From Brucellaceae bacterium (GTDB lineage Bacteria; Pseudomonadota; Alphaproteobacteria; Rhizobiales; Rhizobiaceae), in the NCBI GenBank assembly GCA_020637755.1, contig JACKJW010000011.1:18693-82692 (forward strand): a stretch of 64,000 nt of DNA, in the 5' to 3' direction. The position numbers and the translations under genes were made by a program. Below, piece by piece: positions 53,801-62,444 of the stretch (the stretch's first letter is position 1; every line of letters starts with the position of its first letter). The notes under the pieces are model-generated. The model had not been told where the DNA came from, ran no database searches, and saw only the letters and a list, made by a program, of their open reading frames with translations.

Positions 53801-55523
53801 CAGCGAAGCGGCGCTGACTGCCCGCGCCGAAACCGTTGCCCAGACCTTCAGTGCCATCAACCAGCACATCACCGAGGGCACCGGCAAGGCCGCCGGTACC
53901 ATTGCGCGGACCACCGAAGAGCTCAATTCCATGCTGGCCCAGCGCTCGCAGGAAATCTCCTCGATCCTAGAAAACGAGGCCAAGCCGCTCATCCAGCGCT
54001 TCGCCGACAGCGGCGGCGATCTCCAGCGCAATCTGGAAGAGGCTGCCGCTACGGCCACCGAGCGCCTGCGCACGGAAAACAGGAACCTTGTCAACGCGCT
54101 CGCCGCGCGGACATCCGAGACCATCGGCGCGATGGAATCGGCCAATGCCAGCCTGTCCGACAATGTCGACTCGCTGATTGCCCGCCTCTCCTCGTCCAAC
54201 GCCCGCCTTGGCGAACTCATCGACATGGCGAGCGTCAACCTTGGCGCCGTGGAAGGCAAGCTCGCCGAAACCTCCGATGCCTTCGCCACGCGCGCCGAAC
54301 GCGCCGCCCACACCTTCTCGGCCTCGGCCAACATGCTGCAGGGCACGACTGGCAAGCTGAACGAGGTGACTTCAAGCACACTCCAGCAGATCGCGGCCAT
54401 CGCGCGCAGCTTCGATGAGCATGGCGCGATGCTCTCCAATGCCTCCACGCTGATCGGCTCGGCCCAGACCGGCCTCTCCTCCACGCTGGAACAGCGCCAG
54501 GATGCGCTCCAGTCGCTGGCAGTCGGCCTCGTGGCGAAATCGGAAGAAATCGAGAAGGCCATGCGCGCCTTCGAGGCCATTGTCGGCCGCTCCATCGAAA
54601 AGGCGGAAGGCCGCACCCGCGACACCGCCGACACGGTGCGCGCTGCCATCCAGGAGGTCATCGACACGGCGACCGAGCGCTTCTCCGGCGCGACCGACGA
54701 GATCCGCCGGACGGCCGCGCAAATCCGCTCCGAACTGGAGGACACCCGCGCCGAACTGCGCAAGGGCGTGCTCGACCTGCCCGAAGAGACCAAGGAAAGC
54801 ACGACCGCCATGCGCCGCGCCGTTTCCGAGCAGATCAATGCGCTGAAGGAACTCTCCGAGATCGTCACCAAGTCGGGCCGCGCCTATGGCGTGTCCGATG
54901 CGGCCCCGGCCCAGCCGGTGCGCGCCGTGGCCGAGCCGGTCCGCCGTCCGGCCCCGCAACCCGCACCCCAACCGGCACCCGAGCCCATCCGCGCTGCGCC
55001 GCAGCCTGCCCCCTCGGCCGGCCTGCGTGGCACGCTGGGTGTGGAAACGCCGCGCCCCGCCCCGCGCGCACCCGAACCGGCACCGGCCCAAACCGGCGGC
55101 TGGGTGCAGGACCTGCTGCGCCGCGCCTCGGTTGACGACAGCGAACCAGCCCGCCGCCCGGTGCCAGATACCCGCTCGCCCCATCAGGTGGTCGATTCGC
55201 TCAACTCCATTTCGGTGGACATTGCCCGCGCCATCGACCACGAAGCCGCCATCGACCTGTGGCAGCGCTACCGCAACGGCGAGCGCAACGTCTTCACCCG
55301 TCGGCTCTACACGCTGAAGGGCCAGCAGACGTTTGACGAAATCCGCCGCAAGTACCAGACAGACGGCGAATTCCGGAAGGTTGTGGACCGCTACTGCGAT
55401 GATTTCGAGCGCCTGCTCGCCGATGTGGCGCGCAGCGACCAGACAGCCGCGCAGGGCTATCTCGCCTCCGACCAGGGCAAGGTCTACACCATGCTCGCCC
55501 ATGCCGGGGGCCGCTTGCGCTGA
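50814..55523 (+). CDS. Giant coiled-coil membrane protein, GPR (Growth Pole Ring)-like
   Basis: A 1569-residue protein. The N-terminus (1-160) is acidic then Ala-rich. Two membrane helices lie at about 170-190 and 210-232. The next about 1100 residues are long helical coiled coil with repeating E-R-x-x-x-L, T-x-x-L-S-x-x-I units. A Pro/Ala-rich linker (about 1365-1455) leads to a conserved C-terminal domain (about 1456-1569) with D-L-W-Q-R-Y-R-N-G-E. The layout matches the apolipoprotein-domain GPR protein of Agrobacterium, which forms a ring at the growing pole and is needed for polar growth. The ATG at 50814 has AAGGA at the right distance; ATGs at 50721 and 50805 do not. The identity rests on architecture, not alignment. 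Confidence 0.8.
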   Translation: MSQKPNPNQDFDFDVESALDEALDMDFDLETEDETSVEPVAAAEADVGDDFDLDGDLTGAIDELEAQISAAALEIAGESTDAEPSAAMAEAESVSAADAAAAATAAAAAAAVARKDEQRDAELTPRAPARAPAPAEAAPKSAPAAIAAANDDRQRDHKALIKAMNRRSSTAIYWGIAFLCILWILGAATIGHLLFAPGIWEISSARQFFTTPYAIGLSVAVVVPCMLFWAFAVMVRRAQDMRVAAQNMTEIAFRLAEPENLATDRVATVGQAVRREVQAIGEGIERTLARAVELETLVHSEVNELERAYSDNEVRIRTLVDGLGSERESVISHAERVRSSITGAHEQLKEELSLSADIIRTNVLNAATQLSTQINSSGESLVDRINESGSAIFRSIDDRTNNITAHISTSGEAFASLLDTRIASLKEHTDTATGLLGQTLDERTRSLVERLNESTSTLSQALEERTGALGALVEERGSRLISLLGDTTGTMNSEFETRLAAIQSTLAERGQELIGEFETRAQALDTGTQRLNEALEARARQINESLLERTREIAGTFTAGRDEVSTVIEQGKARIGEDLATLVTTTSSMLDDKANNLAMRLDDARQQIGAMIEDDFQLAGEAREKLAAQLAEDFSRTRESRDALAQVIGEEVGAISQHRDRLVEALKAEFARTGDDREAFMGSVRSLLDQAGDVRAKLAKGVEDDILRLTESFDRHANVITERSSTMEKALAIGVQGVRGALEESAGLVARSLRDSVTEATDRLREETDKGFTAAEGRFAERAANLERIFAEADERIAGRTGESASALSAGIAKVESALGEADRILAETVGNSSNALQERVDQIMASLASSDQSIAGLIDRNSTQIATAIGQIETAFASADGRLIDRATATAQELEDRTKAISDVFATLESRMVADADTIVQRLGNQVLDAERRLAEGAEVISTRIAAASEQAGTTLASGIGSIQSKLSESASDAEYRLRHSAENLAAQLGRQVTDSEAALTARAETVAQTFSAINQHITEGTGKAAGTIARTTEELNSMLAQRSQEISSILENEAKPLIQRFADSGGDLQRNLEEAAATATERLRTENRNLVNALAARTSETIGAMESANASLSDNVDSLIARLSSSNARLGELIDMASVNLGAVEGKLAETSDAFATRAERAAHTFSASANMLQGTTGKLNEVTSSTLQQIAAIARSFDEHGAMLSNASTLIGSAQTGLSSTLEQRQDALQSLAVGLVAKSEEIEKAMRAFEAIVGRSIEKAEGRTRDTADTVRAAIQEVIDTATERFSGATDEIRRTAAQIRSELEDTRAELRKGVLDLPEETKESTTAMRRAVSEQINALKELSEIVTKSGRAYGVSDAAPAQPVRAVAEPVRRPAPQPAPQPAPEPIRAAPQPAPSAGLRGTLGVETPRPAPRAPEPAPAQTGGWVQDLLRRASVDDSEPARRPVPDTRSPHQVVDSLNSISVDIARAIDHEAAIDLWQRYRNGERNVFTRRLYTLKGQQTFDEIRRKYQTDGEFRKVVDRYCDDFERLLADVARSDQTAAQGYLASDQGKVYTMLAHAGGRLR

Positions 55524-55548
55524 GGCCTGGCGCGCCAGTTGAATACGG

Positions 55549-55576
55549 AAAAGGCGGGGCACTGGCCTGCCTTTTT
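55549..55576 (+). terminator. Terminator of the GPR-like gene
   Basis: AAAAGGCGGG (from 55549) pairs imperfectly with CCTGCCTTTT ending near 55576, followed by T and CCC. It lies 25 bases after the stop. Confidence 0.6.
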
Positions 55577-55633
55577 CCCTTGATGGCGCTGACAAACCTT
55601 GGCCCGTGAACGTCGCCATGGGGAAAGCCCGGA

Positions 55634-56395
55634 ATGACCGGCCGCAAAGTCCTTGTTCTCGCAACCGTCCTTTTCCTTGCGGTTCTCGCAGACCTGGGCA
55701 GCCTGTCCGTCTTCATGCCTGCGGCCCTTGCCTATGCCTGCCCGGCCTGCTTCGGCTTTGAACGCGCCGGCGCCGGAATTCAGGTCGAGCACTCGATGAG
55801 TGGCGCCCGCCGCGAAGCGCTGGCGACGGCCTTTGCCGAGGCCCGTTCGCGCGTTGAGCAATGGTATCCGGACCTGCGGTCGCGCCCGGTCTGGCTGGTC
55901 TGCGACACGGAAGCCTGCGACCGGCGGCTTGGTGGCAAAGGCGCCAAGGCTGTCGCCTATGGCGATCACTTCATCCGGGTCTCGCCCCGAGGAATGAACG
56001 CCACCATTCTGGCCCATGAATGGGCCCACACGGAATTCCACGGCAGGATCGGAACGGAAGCGCTGACACGGGGAATCGTGCCGGCCTGGTTCGATGAGGG
56101 ACTGGCGGTGGTGGTGTCCCGTGACAGTCGCTATCTGGAAACCGGCCTGGACGGCACCCTGTCCTGCCGCGAACAGCCAACCGGCGGCCTCCCCGAAACG
56201 GCACGGGAATGGGGCAAGGAGGCCGGCCAGGGCGAACGCCCGATCTACGCCATGGCAGGCTGCCGGGTTCTGACCTGGCTGAACGAAAAATCGGGAAGGC
56301 GCTCGCTCGCCATGCTGTCCGAGCGGACGATGGACAGCAAGGATCTGGCGCAATGGGTTCTCGACAGCCGCTTGCGGGACAAGCCGTCAGATTGA
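55634..56395 (+). CDS. Secreted HExxH-type putative metalloprotease
   Basis: A 253-residue protein with an N-terminal signal or membrane segment (about 5-34). The mature part begins Y-A-C-P-A-C-F-G-F. It has H-E-W-A-H (128-132) and W-F-D-E-G-L-A (about 152-158), the gluzincin-like zinc motif with a downstream acidic ligand. It is not assigned to a characterised peptidase. Its 3' end overlaps the convergent lipoprotein gene by 9 bases. Confidence 0.78.
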   Translation: MTGRKVLVLATVLFLAVLADLGSLSVFMPAALAYACPACFGFERAGAGIQVEHSMSGARREALATAFAEARSRVEQWYPDLRSRPVWLVCDTEACDRRLGGKGAKAVAYGDHFIRVSPRGMNATILAHEWAHTEFHGRIGTEALTRGIVPAWFDEGLAVVVSRDSRYLETGLDGTLSCREQPTGGLPETAREWGKEAGQGERPIYAMAGCRVLTWLNEKSGRRSLAMLSERTMDSKDLAQWVLDSRLRDKPSD

Positions 56396-57040
56396 GGCCA
56401 GCACCCACTCGACGATGTCACCGGCCACTTCGGCAAAGGCGGCGTTGATGGCCGCGACATAGGCTTCGTTACCGCTGCCGGACAATGGCGCCGTGGCCTC
56501 GAAGAGACGCTGGCGGGCCACCACGCCGCTACGGTCATTCAGCAGCCGCACCGACAGCGCCACATAGGCACGCGCGCCGCCATCAAGGGCCACCTCGAAG
56601 GCGCGCACATCGGTGACGAGCTGGTAGTCGATGGCCAGCCCCTCGCCCGGCCGCCCGACGCCGCGAATACGCCCGGAACGCTCGAAACTTTCCACAAGCC
56701 GCGCCTGGATCACCTTCGGCAGCCGGTCGCCCCACTGCGCCCCGCCGAGGAAGGTGATGACACCGGGCGACGGCTTGATGACGATGCTGTCGCCGTCCAG
56801 CACCTTGATGGCCGCCGGTTCGTTGACGAGAAGCTGGCGGCGCTGCGTGCGCGGTCCGGACGTATCGGGACGTGCTGCCGTCAGGTCAAACGTGTCGAGC
56901 GGCTTCTTGCCACCGCCGACCAGCGCGCAGCCGGAACCAAGCGACATGGCCAGCAACAGCCCCGCTGCCGCGGCCATGCGCGGCACGCGCGCAAAAGCCC
57001 TGCCCTTTCCGGTCTCCCGCCGTGCGGTCTCACTGTGCAC
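56387..57040 (-). CDS. ABC transport auxiliary lipoprotein of the MCE system
   Basis: A protein of about 217 residues (GTG at 57040) with a lipobox L-G-S-G-C. It matches the ABC-type transport auxiliary component (PF03886-like) domain that occurs with MCE systems: F-D-L-T-A, D-G-D-S-I-V-I-K-P, G-A-Q-W-G-D-R-L-P-K-V-I-Q-A-R-L, L-A-I-D-Y-Q-L. The start is uncertain: a TTG at 57142 would overlap the mlaD stop (TTGA), and an ATG at 56977 begins at the signal. It is last in mlaE-mlaF-mlaD-lipoprotein and probably bridges the system to the outer membrane. Confidence 0.85.
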   Translation of the reverse strand: MHSETARRETGKGRAFARVPRMAAAAGLLLAMSLGSGCALVGGGKKPLDTFDLTAARPDTSGPRTQRRQLLVNEPAAIKVLDGDSIVIKPSPGVITFLGGAQWGDRLPKVIQARLVESFERSGRIRGVGRPGEGLAIDYQLVTDVRAFEVALDGGARAYVALSVRLLNDRSGVVARQRLFEATAPLSGSGNEAYVAAINAAFAEVAGDIVEWVLASI

Positions 57041-57138
57041 TGCCTGCCGTTCCCCGTCCTTCAACACGGATGTGCGGCGGCAGGCCTGACCGGCCGCTTC
57101 GCCACACGCCACGGTTTTGCGGATGTTCCTGCGCAGAG

Positions 57139-58491
57139 TCAACGCCGCTGCCTCCCGTCGAAGGTGCGCACCTCGCCCTTCCCGCCGGTGATGAGACGCT
57201 GCGGATTGGCCTCAAAATCCGAGATCGCGCCTTCGATGCGGTTGATGGCGCGCCGCCCGTCCCGAACGAAGGCCTCCACATCGCGCAGGCCCGTCGTGGT
57301 GAAGCGCGTCAGCCCGGCCGAAATGGGGCCGAGCTTGGCGTTGAGCGTGTCGGCGACTTGCCGGAACGACCGGAACGTCTCGCGCGCCTCGGCAAACAGG
57401 CCCTTGCCCTCGTCGGAGCCGACCAGCGCATCGACCTTGGCAAGAATGCCATCGACGCGCTTGGAGGCAGCGTTCAGCTCTTCTGTCAACGACTTCGCGT
57501 TGGAAATGATGGCATCCACGTCATCGCCGCGCTTGTTCACTCGCGCCGAAAGGGACGAGATGTCGTCGCTGGCCTGCTTGAAGTTGGACACCATGGTCTT
57601 GACGTCTTCCGGCTCTACCGCAGCGACGATCTTGTCGGTCTTTTCCAGCGTTGCGGCACCCTTTTCGCCCATCACGGCGAGCGAGGAAGCGGCTTTTTCC
57701 ACGTCCGCCATCACCGTCTTGAGGTTTTCGGTCGAGCTGTTGAGCCGCTCCATGAACCCGTCAGTATTGGCGACGATGGTTTTCACCTTTTCCTGATCCA
57801 CCGCCTTCAGCAGCTCCTCGGCGGCGGCCAGCGTGGAATCGAGCCTTCCGGACAGTGCCGAAAATGTCTTGGACAGGTCACCGACGCTGGCCAGGAACTC
57901 GTCGATGCTGTCGGCATTGTCGGCCAGCGACTTGGAGAAGGTATTGGCATTGTCCACCGTCTCCTTCAGCGGCTGGCGGATGTCGGCAATTGCACCTTCC
58001 AGCGAGGTGACCACATTGTCGGCCCGCGTCATCAGCTTTTGCGCGGTATCGACCAGGTTGTTCACCGAAGACGGGTTGGCCCGAATGGTGGCGACCTCGC
58101 CGCGCTCGGCAGCCGCCGCCATCAGGTTCGGCTCGGACGGGTTGCCGCCCTTCAGGTCGATGTTGGCGGCGAACGAGAGGCCGGCGATCACGATGTCAGC
58201 GGTCGTCGAGCTGGTCACCGGCGTGCGGCTGTCGACCACGGCCTCGGCGACGGCGATCGCCGGGTTGGCCGGGTTGATGAAGACGCGCGTGACCTGCCCG
58301 ACCTTCACGCCGTTGAAAAGCACCGCCGAGCCGCGGTCGAGACCGGCCGCCGAACCCGCGATCTGGATCTGCAACGGTGCGGTCTCGCCATAGCGGTCAG
58401 GCTTGGCGGTCCAGTAGACGAAGATGAAGGCCGCCGCCAGGAGCAGGAGCGTGAAGACGCCGACAGCCACGTAATTTGCCTTGGTTTCCAT
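57139..58491 (-). CDS. mlaD: MlaD-family MCE substrate-binding protein
   Basis: A 450-residue protein with one membrane helix (about 8-28) and an MCE domain (about 40-120): G-L-D-R-G-S-A-V-L-F-N-G-V-K-V-G-Q-V. The long C-terminal half is helical. MCE proteins form rings that carry lipids between membranes. It is longer than E. coli MlaD, the usual form in rhizobia with the auxiliary lipoprotein. It lies 3 bases after mlaF. Confidence 0.93.
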   Translation of the reverse strand: METKANYVAVGVFTLLLLAAAFIFVYWTAKPDRYGETAPLQIQIAGSAAGLDRGSAVLFNGVKVGQVTRVFINPANPAIAVAEAVVDSRTPVTSSTTADIVIAGLSFAANIDLKGGNPSEPNLMAAAAERGEVATIRANPSSVNNLVDTAQKLMTRADNVVTSLEGAIADIRQPLKETVDNANTFSKSLADNADSIDEFLASVGDLSKTFSALSGRLDSTLAAAEELLKAVDQEKVKTIVANTDGFMERLNSSTENLKTVMADVEKAASSLAVMGEKGAATLEKTDKIVAAVEPEDVKTMVSNFKQASDDISSLSARVNKRGDDVDAIISNAKSLTEELNAASKRVDGILAKVDALVGSDEGKGLFAEARETFRSFRQVADTLNAKLGPISAGLTRFTTTGLRDVEAFVRDGRRAINRIEGAISDFEANPQRLITGGKGEVRTFDGRQRR

Positions 58492-58494
58492 CGC

Positions 58495-59325
58495 TCAGAT
58501 GCCAGCCCGTTCCCGTTCGCCCCGCATGTCGATGTGCCGCGCGCGCTTCCCGCGAAAATAGGACTTCACCCAGGGATCGTCCACTTGCAGCATGGTCTCG
58601 ATGGACCCTTCGACCAGCACCCGCCTGTTGCCGAGTACCGCCACGCGGTCACAGACGGAAAACAGGCTGTCAAGGTCGTGGGTCACCATATAGACGGTCA
58701 GCCCCATCGTGTCGCGCAGATTCGCCACCAGCTCGTCGAACTCCGCCGCGCCGATCGGATCGAGGCCGGAGGTCGGCTCGTCAAGGAAGACGATGGCCGG
58801 ATCGAGCGCCAGCGCCCGCGCCAGCGCCGCACGCTTGATCATGCCGCCGGAAAGCTCGGACGGCAGCTTCCACGCCGCATCCTGCGGAAGGCCGACCAGA
58901 TCGATCTTCAGACGCGCCAGCTCGTCCATCAGCGGCTTCGGCAGGTCCAGATATTCGCGCATCGGCACCTGGATGTTTTCCAGCACCGTCAGGGCCGAGA
59001 ACAAGGCGCCGTGCTGGAACAGCACACCCTTGTTGGTATCGATGAGGAACTGTTCGTCCTCCGGCACATGATCGAGATCGCGCCCGAACAGGCGGATCGT
59101 CCCGGATTTTTTCGGTGTCAGCCCGAGGATCGTGCGCAGCAGCACCGATTTTCCCGCGCCCGACGCGCCGACGAAGCCGAGAATCTCCCCGCGCCGCACA
59201 TCCATGTCGAGGTTTTCCAGGATCGTCTTTTCACCGAACGCAACCGTGACGCCGCGCACCTCGAGGATCACCTCGCCCGGAGCGCCCTGTGGCTGCATGG
59301 CCATGACGGCTCTGTCCTGCTGCAT
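58495..59325 (-). CDS. mlaF: MCE-system ABC transporter ATP-binding protein
   Basis: A 276-residue ATPase. Walker A G-A-S-G-A-G-K-S, Q-loop Q-H-G-A-L-F, signature L-S-G-G-M-I-K-R-A and Walker B I-V-F-L-D-E-P-T-S-G-L-D-P are present; the L-S-G-G-M motif is the MlaF form. The ATG at 59325 lies 11 bases after the mlaE stop; an alternative ATG is at 59304. Confidence 0.95.
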   Translation of the reverse strand: MQQDRAVMAMQPQGAPGEVILEVRGVTVAFGEKTILENLDMDVRRGEILGFVGASGAGKSVLLRTILGLTPKKSGTIRLFGRDLDHVPEDEQFLIDTNKGVLFQHGALFSALTVLENIQVPMREYLDLPKPLMDELARLKIDLVGLPQDAAWKLPSELSGGMIKRAALARALALDPAIVFLDEPTSGLDPIGAAEFDELVANLRDTMGLTVYMVTHDLDSLFSVCDRVAVLGNRRVLVEGSIETMLQVDDPWVKSYFRGKRARHIDMRGERERAGI

Positions 59326-59336
59326 CCCGCCCGCCC

Positions 59337-60524
59337 TCAATAGTCGATGGCCGCGTAGAACATGGCAAACAGCCCGTCCACGACGATGACACAGAAGATG
59401 GCCTTGACCACCGAGGCGGTGACCTGGCGGCCGAGCGATTCGGCACTTCCCTGGACACGAAGCCCCTCCATGGCGGCGATGACGCCGATGATCATGGCCA
59501 TGAAGGGCGCCTTGATCAGCCCGGAAAAGATGGTGGAAAGGTCGATGCCCACGTGCATGCGCTGGATGAAGGCCTCCGGTGATATGCCGGAATAGAACCA
59601 GGCCGTCAGGATCGCCCCGCCCAGCGCAGCCGCGTTGGCCGCAACCGTCAGGCAGGGCAGCACGATGACCAGGGCGACGAGACGCGGAAACACCAGCACG
59701 CCGACCGGGTTGAGGCCGATGACGGTCAGCGCGTCCACTTCCTCGCGCATCTTCATCGAGCCAATCTCGGCGGTGATCGCACTGCCGGAGCGGCCCGCCA
59801 CCATGATGGCCGTCATCAGCACGCCGATCTCGCGCAGCACCAGGATCGACACCAGGTCCACCACGAAGATTTCCGCGCCGAAATAGCGCAGCTGGAAGGC
59901 GCCCTGCTGGGCGATGATGGCGCCGACGATACCGGACATCAGCATGACGACCGGAACGGCGCCCACGCCCATGCGGTCCATCTGCGAAACGATGGCGGCA
60001 GGCGACAGCCCGTGCCCGCGCCCGAATTTCAGTTGCGCGCCGCGGATCGTGGCCCCGAGAATATGCATGGCCAGGATGAACTGGTCGGCAAACCGGTAGA
60101 CCAGTTTGCCGATCCACGCCGGAAAGGCCATCAGCCCGTAGCGTTCGCGTCCTGGCTGTGGCGCAGCCCCTGCCTTCACCGCCTCGCCCACGGCATGGAA
60201 CAGGATGTCGTGATTGCGGTCGCTGCCGCGTACCGGCGCCGCGCCGCCACCGGCCTCCACCGCAGCGCGCAGCCGTTCGATCAGCCAGGCACCGGCTGTG
60301 TCCATCGCGGTCACCGCAGAAACGTCAATCGTCACGGCCTGCCCTGAGAGCGCCTGCCCATGCGCGCGCATCATCGCATCGGCCGCTCCAGCGGTGCGTG
60401 TCAGCCAGTCGCCGGAAAGGAACAGGACCGTTCCGTCAGTGTCGCGCGCAAGCCGGGCCAAGGGCGCGGCATCCTGTGCCGCAGCCGAGGTTCCGTCTGC
60501 TTGAAGGGTCTGGCCGAACTTCAT
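59337..60524 (-). CDS. mlaE: MCE-system permease MlaE with N-terminal STAS domain
   Basis: A 395-residue permease. The first 115 residues form a STAS-like domain (V-L-F-L-S-G-D-W-L-T, I-D-V-S-A-V-T-A-M-D-T-A-G-A-W), followed by the five-helix MlaE domain with G-I-V-G-A-I-I-A-Q-Q-G-A-F-Q and the A-G-R-S-G-S-A-I-T-A-E-I-G-S-M-K loop. The fusion replaces the separate STAS protein MlaB of E. coli. It is first in the operon. Confidence 0.95.
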   Translation of the reverse strand: MKFGQTLQADGTSAAAQDAAPLARLARDTDGTVLFLSGDWLTRTAGAADAMMRAHGQALSGQAVTIDVSAVTAMDTAGAWLIERLRAAVEAGGGAAPVRGSDRNHDILFHAVGEAVKAGAAPQPGRERYGLMAFPAWIGKLVYRFADQFILAMHILGATIRGAQLKFGRGHGLSPAAIVSQMDRMGVGAVPVVMLMSGIVGAIIAQQGAFQLRYFGAEIFVVDLVSILVLREIGVLMTAIMVAGRSGSAITAEIGSMKMREEVDALTVIGLNPVGVLVFPRLVALVIVLPCLTVAANAAALGGAILTAWFYSGISPEAFIQRMHVGIDLSTIFSGLIKAPFMAMIIGVIAAMEGLRVQGSAESLGRQVTASVVKAIFCVIVVDGLFAMFYAAIDY

Positions 60525-60601
60525 ACAAGGGATGTATCGCGTCTTGCCGTCCGAGTCACTTTGCGGCGGGCGCAACAGCCAGTTGCTTCAGGACAAATTC
60601 C

Positions 60602-61585
60602 ATGGCGCGTACCCTTTCCGTCACACAGGAAAGCTTTCCCATTGCCGGAGCCTTCACCATTTCGCGTGGAGCCAAGACCGAGGCGCAGGTGATCCATTGC
60701 CGCATCGCCGAGGGTGAGGTCTCCGGCCAGGCTGAATGCGTGCCCTATGGGCGCTACGGCGAAACGCTGGAGAGCGTCAGCCAGCAGATCCTTGGGGCTG
60801 AACGCCTTGTCGCAGAGGGCATCTCGCGTGCCGGCCTGATGTCGGCCATGCCGGCCGGAGCCGCCCGCAACGCCCTCGATTGCGCCCTGTGGGATCTCGA
60901 AGCCAAGCTGAGCGGCGTGCCCGCCCACCGCTCGGCCTGCAAGCTGCCGCCCCGGCCTGTCGAGACCGCCTTCACCATCTCGTTGGGCGACCCCGAAACG
61001 ATGGCCAGTGCCGCGCGCGCAGCCGCTGCCCGCCCGCTCATCAAGGTGAAGGTGGGGGCCGAGGGCGACATCAACCGCTTGCAGGCCGTGGCCGCCGCCG
61101 CACCGGACTCCCGTTTCATCCTTGATGCCAACGAGGGCTGGACCGAACAGAACCTGTCGGAAAACCTGCGTGCCGCGGCCGAGTACCGTGTGGTGCTGGT
61201 CGAACAGCCGCTTCCCGCCGGCCGCGACGCCATGCTGCGCGATGTGCCGCACCCGGTGCCGGTCTGCGCGGACGAGAGCGTTCATACAGCAGAAGACCTG
61301 GAAGGCCTGCGCGGCCTCTATGATGCCGTGAACATCAAGCTGGACAAGACCGGCGGGCTGACGGCAGCACTGGAACTGCGTGAGCGCGCCCATGAACTGG
61401 GCTTTGCCGTCATGGTGGGCTGCATGGTCGGCACGTCACTGGCCATGGCCCCTGCCGTGCTGCTGGCCCAGTCCGCCGATTTCGTCGATCTGGACGGCCC
61501 GTTGCTGCTGGCGCGCGACCGCCAGCCGGCGCTGCGCTACTCCGGCTCGATCATCGCGCCGCCCGGTGCCTCGCTCTGGGGATGA
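60602..61585 (+). CDS. dgcA: L-Ala-D/L-Glu epimerase-type enolase superfamily enzyme
   Basis: A 327-residue enolase-superfamily dipeptide epimerase. Catalytic and metal motifs are K-V-K-V-G (base Lys), D-A-N-E-G-W, E-Q-P-L, A-D-E-S and K-L-D-K-T-G-G (second Lys). It probably epimerises Ala-Glu dipeptides in peptidoglycan recycling. The ATG at 60602 starts at the family N-terminus. It is divergent from mlaE. Confidence 0.92.
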   Translation: MARTLSVTQESFPIAGAFTISRGAKTEAQVIHCRIAEGEVSGQAECVPYGRYGETLESVSQQILGAERLVAEGISRAGLMSAMPAGAARNALDCALWDLEAKLSGVPAHRSACKLPPRPVETAFTISLGDPETMASAARAAAARPLIKVKVGAEGDINRLQAVAAAAPDSRFILDANEGWTEQNLSENLRAAAEYRVVLVEQPLPAGRDAMLRDVPHPVPVCADESVHTAEDLEGLRGLYDAVNIKLDKTGGLTAALELRERAHELGFAVMVGCMVGTSLAMAPAVLLAQSADFVDLDGPLLLARDRQPALRYSGSIIAPPGASLWG

Positions 61586-61664
61586 TGCGGCGTTCACCGC
61601 CTTGCAACGGTTGATCCGATGGGTAGACGCGTTACGCTGGGACCAGCCAAACGGGAACAACGAC

Positions 61665-62444
61665 ATGGATCTGGGAATTGCCGGCCGCAAGGCCATCATC
61701 TGTGCATCCTCCAAGGGGCTGGGCAAGGGATGCGCCATGGCGCTCGCCGAAGCAGGATGCGAGGTCGTCATCAACGGCCGCAATGTCGAAACGCTGGAGG
61801 CCGCGGCTGAAGAGATTCGCACCGTGACCGGCGCGACAGTTGCTGCCATCGCCGCCGACGTTTCCACGCCCGAAGGCCAGCAGGCCCTGCTCGCCGCCTG
61901 CCCGGACCCCGACATCCTCATCAACAACAACGGCGGCCCGCCATTCCGCGATTTCCGCGAACTGACACGCGAGGCCATGCTGGAAGGCGTGGTGCAGAAT
62001 TTCGTGACCCCGGTGGAACTGATCCAGGCCGTGATCGGCGGCATGACGGCGCGCGGATTCGGGCGCATCGTCAACATCACATCCATGTCCGTGCTGATGC
62101 CCATACCCGGCCTCGACCTGTCATCTGGGGCGCGGGCCGGGCTCACTTCCTTCCTCGCAGGTGTCGCCCGCACCGTGGCCAGCCGCAACGTGACGATCAA
62201 CAACATCCTGCCCGGCAAGATGGACACCGACAGGCTGCGCGGTTCGTTCCGCAACACCGCCGCCAAGACGGGAAGGGCTGAAGAGGATGTTGCTGCCGCG
62301 CAGGCTGCCATGATCCCCGCACAGCGCTTTGGGACGGCGGACGAGTTCGGCAAGGCCTGTGCCTTCCTCTGCTCGGCTCATGCCGGATACATAACCGGCC
62401 AGAACCTGAAGCTCGACGGCGGCGCCTTCAACAGCGCGTTCTGA
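61665..62444 (+). CDS. Atypical short-chain dehydrogenase/reductase
   Basis: A 259-residue SDR with the cofactor loop A-S-S-K-G-L-G-K-G (about 13-21) and N-N-N-G-G in place of the NNAG motif. The catalytic Y-x-x-x-K is replaced by S-x-x-x-R in L-S-S-G-A-R-A-G-L. This variant is known in some SDRs, and oxidoreductase activity is therefore uncertain. The ATG at 61665 is preferred. It follows the epimerase by 79 bases on the same strand. Confidence 0.88.
   Translation: MDLGIAGRKAIICASSKGLGKGCAMALAEAGCEVVINGRNVETLEAAAEEIRTVTGATVAAIAADVSTPEGQQALLAACPDPDILINNNGGPPFRDFRELTREAMLEGVVQNFVTPVELIQAVIGGMTARGFGRIVNITSMSVLMPIPGLDLSSGARAGLTSFLAGVARTVASRNVTINNILPGKMDTDRLRGSFRNTAAKTGRAEEDVAAAQAAMIPAQRFGTADEFGKACAFLCSAHAGYITGQNLKLDGGAFNSAF

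Noticed and set aside
58495..60117. Extended reading of mlaF to 60117
   Set aside because: The first 264 codons run through mlaE in another frame; the ATPase starts at 59325 or 59304.
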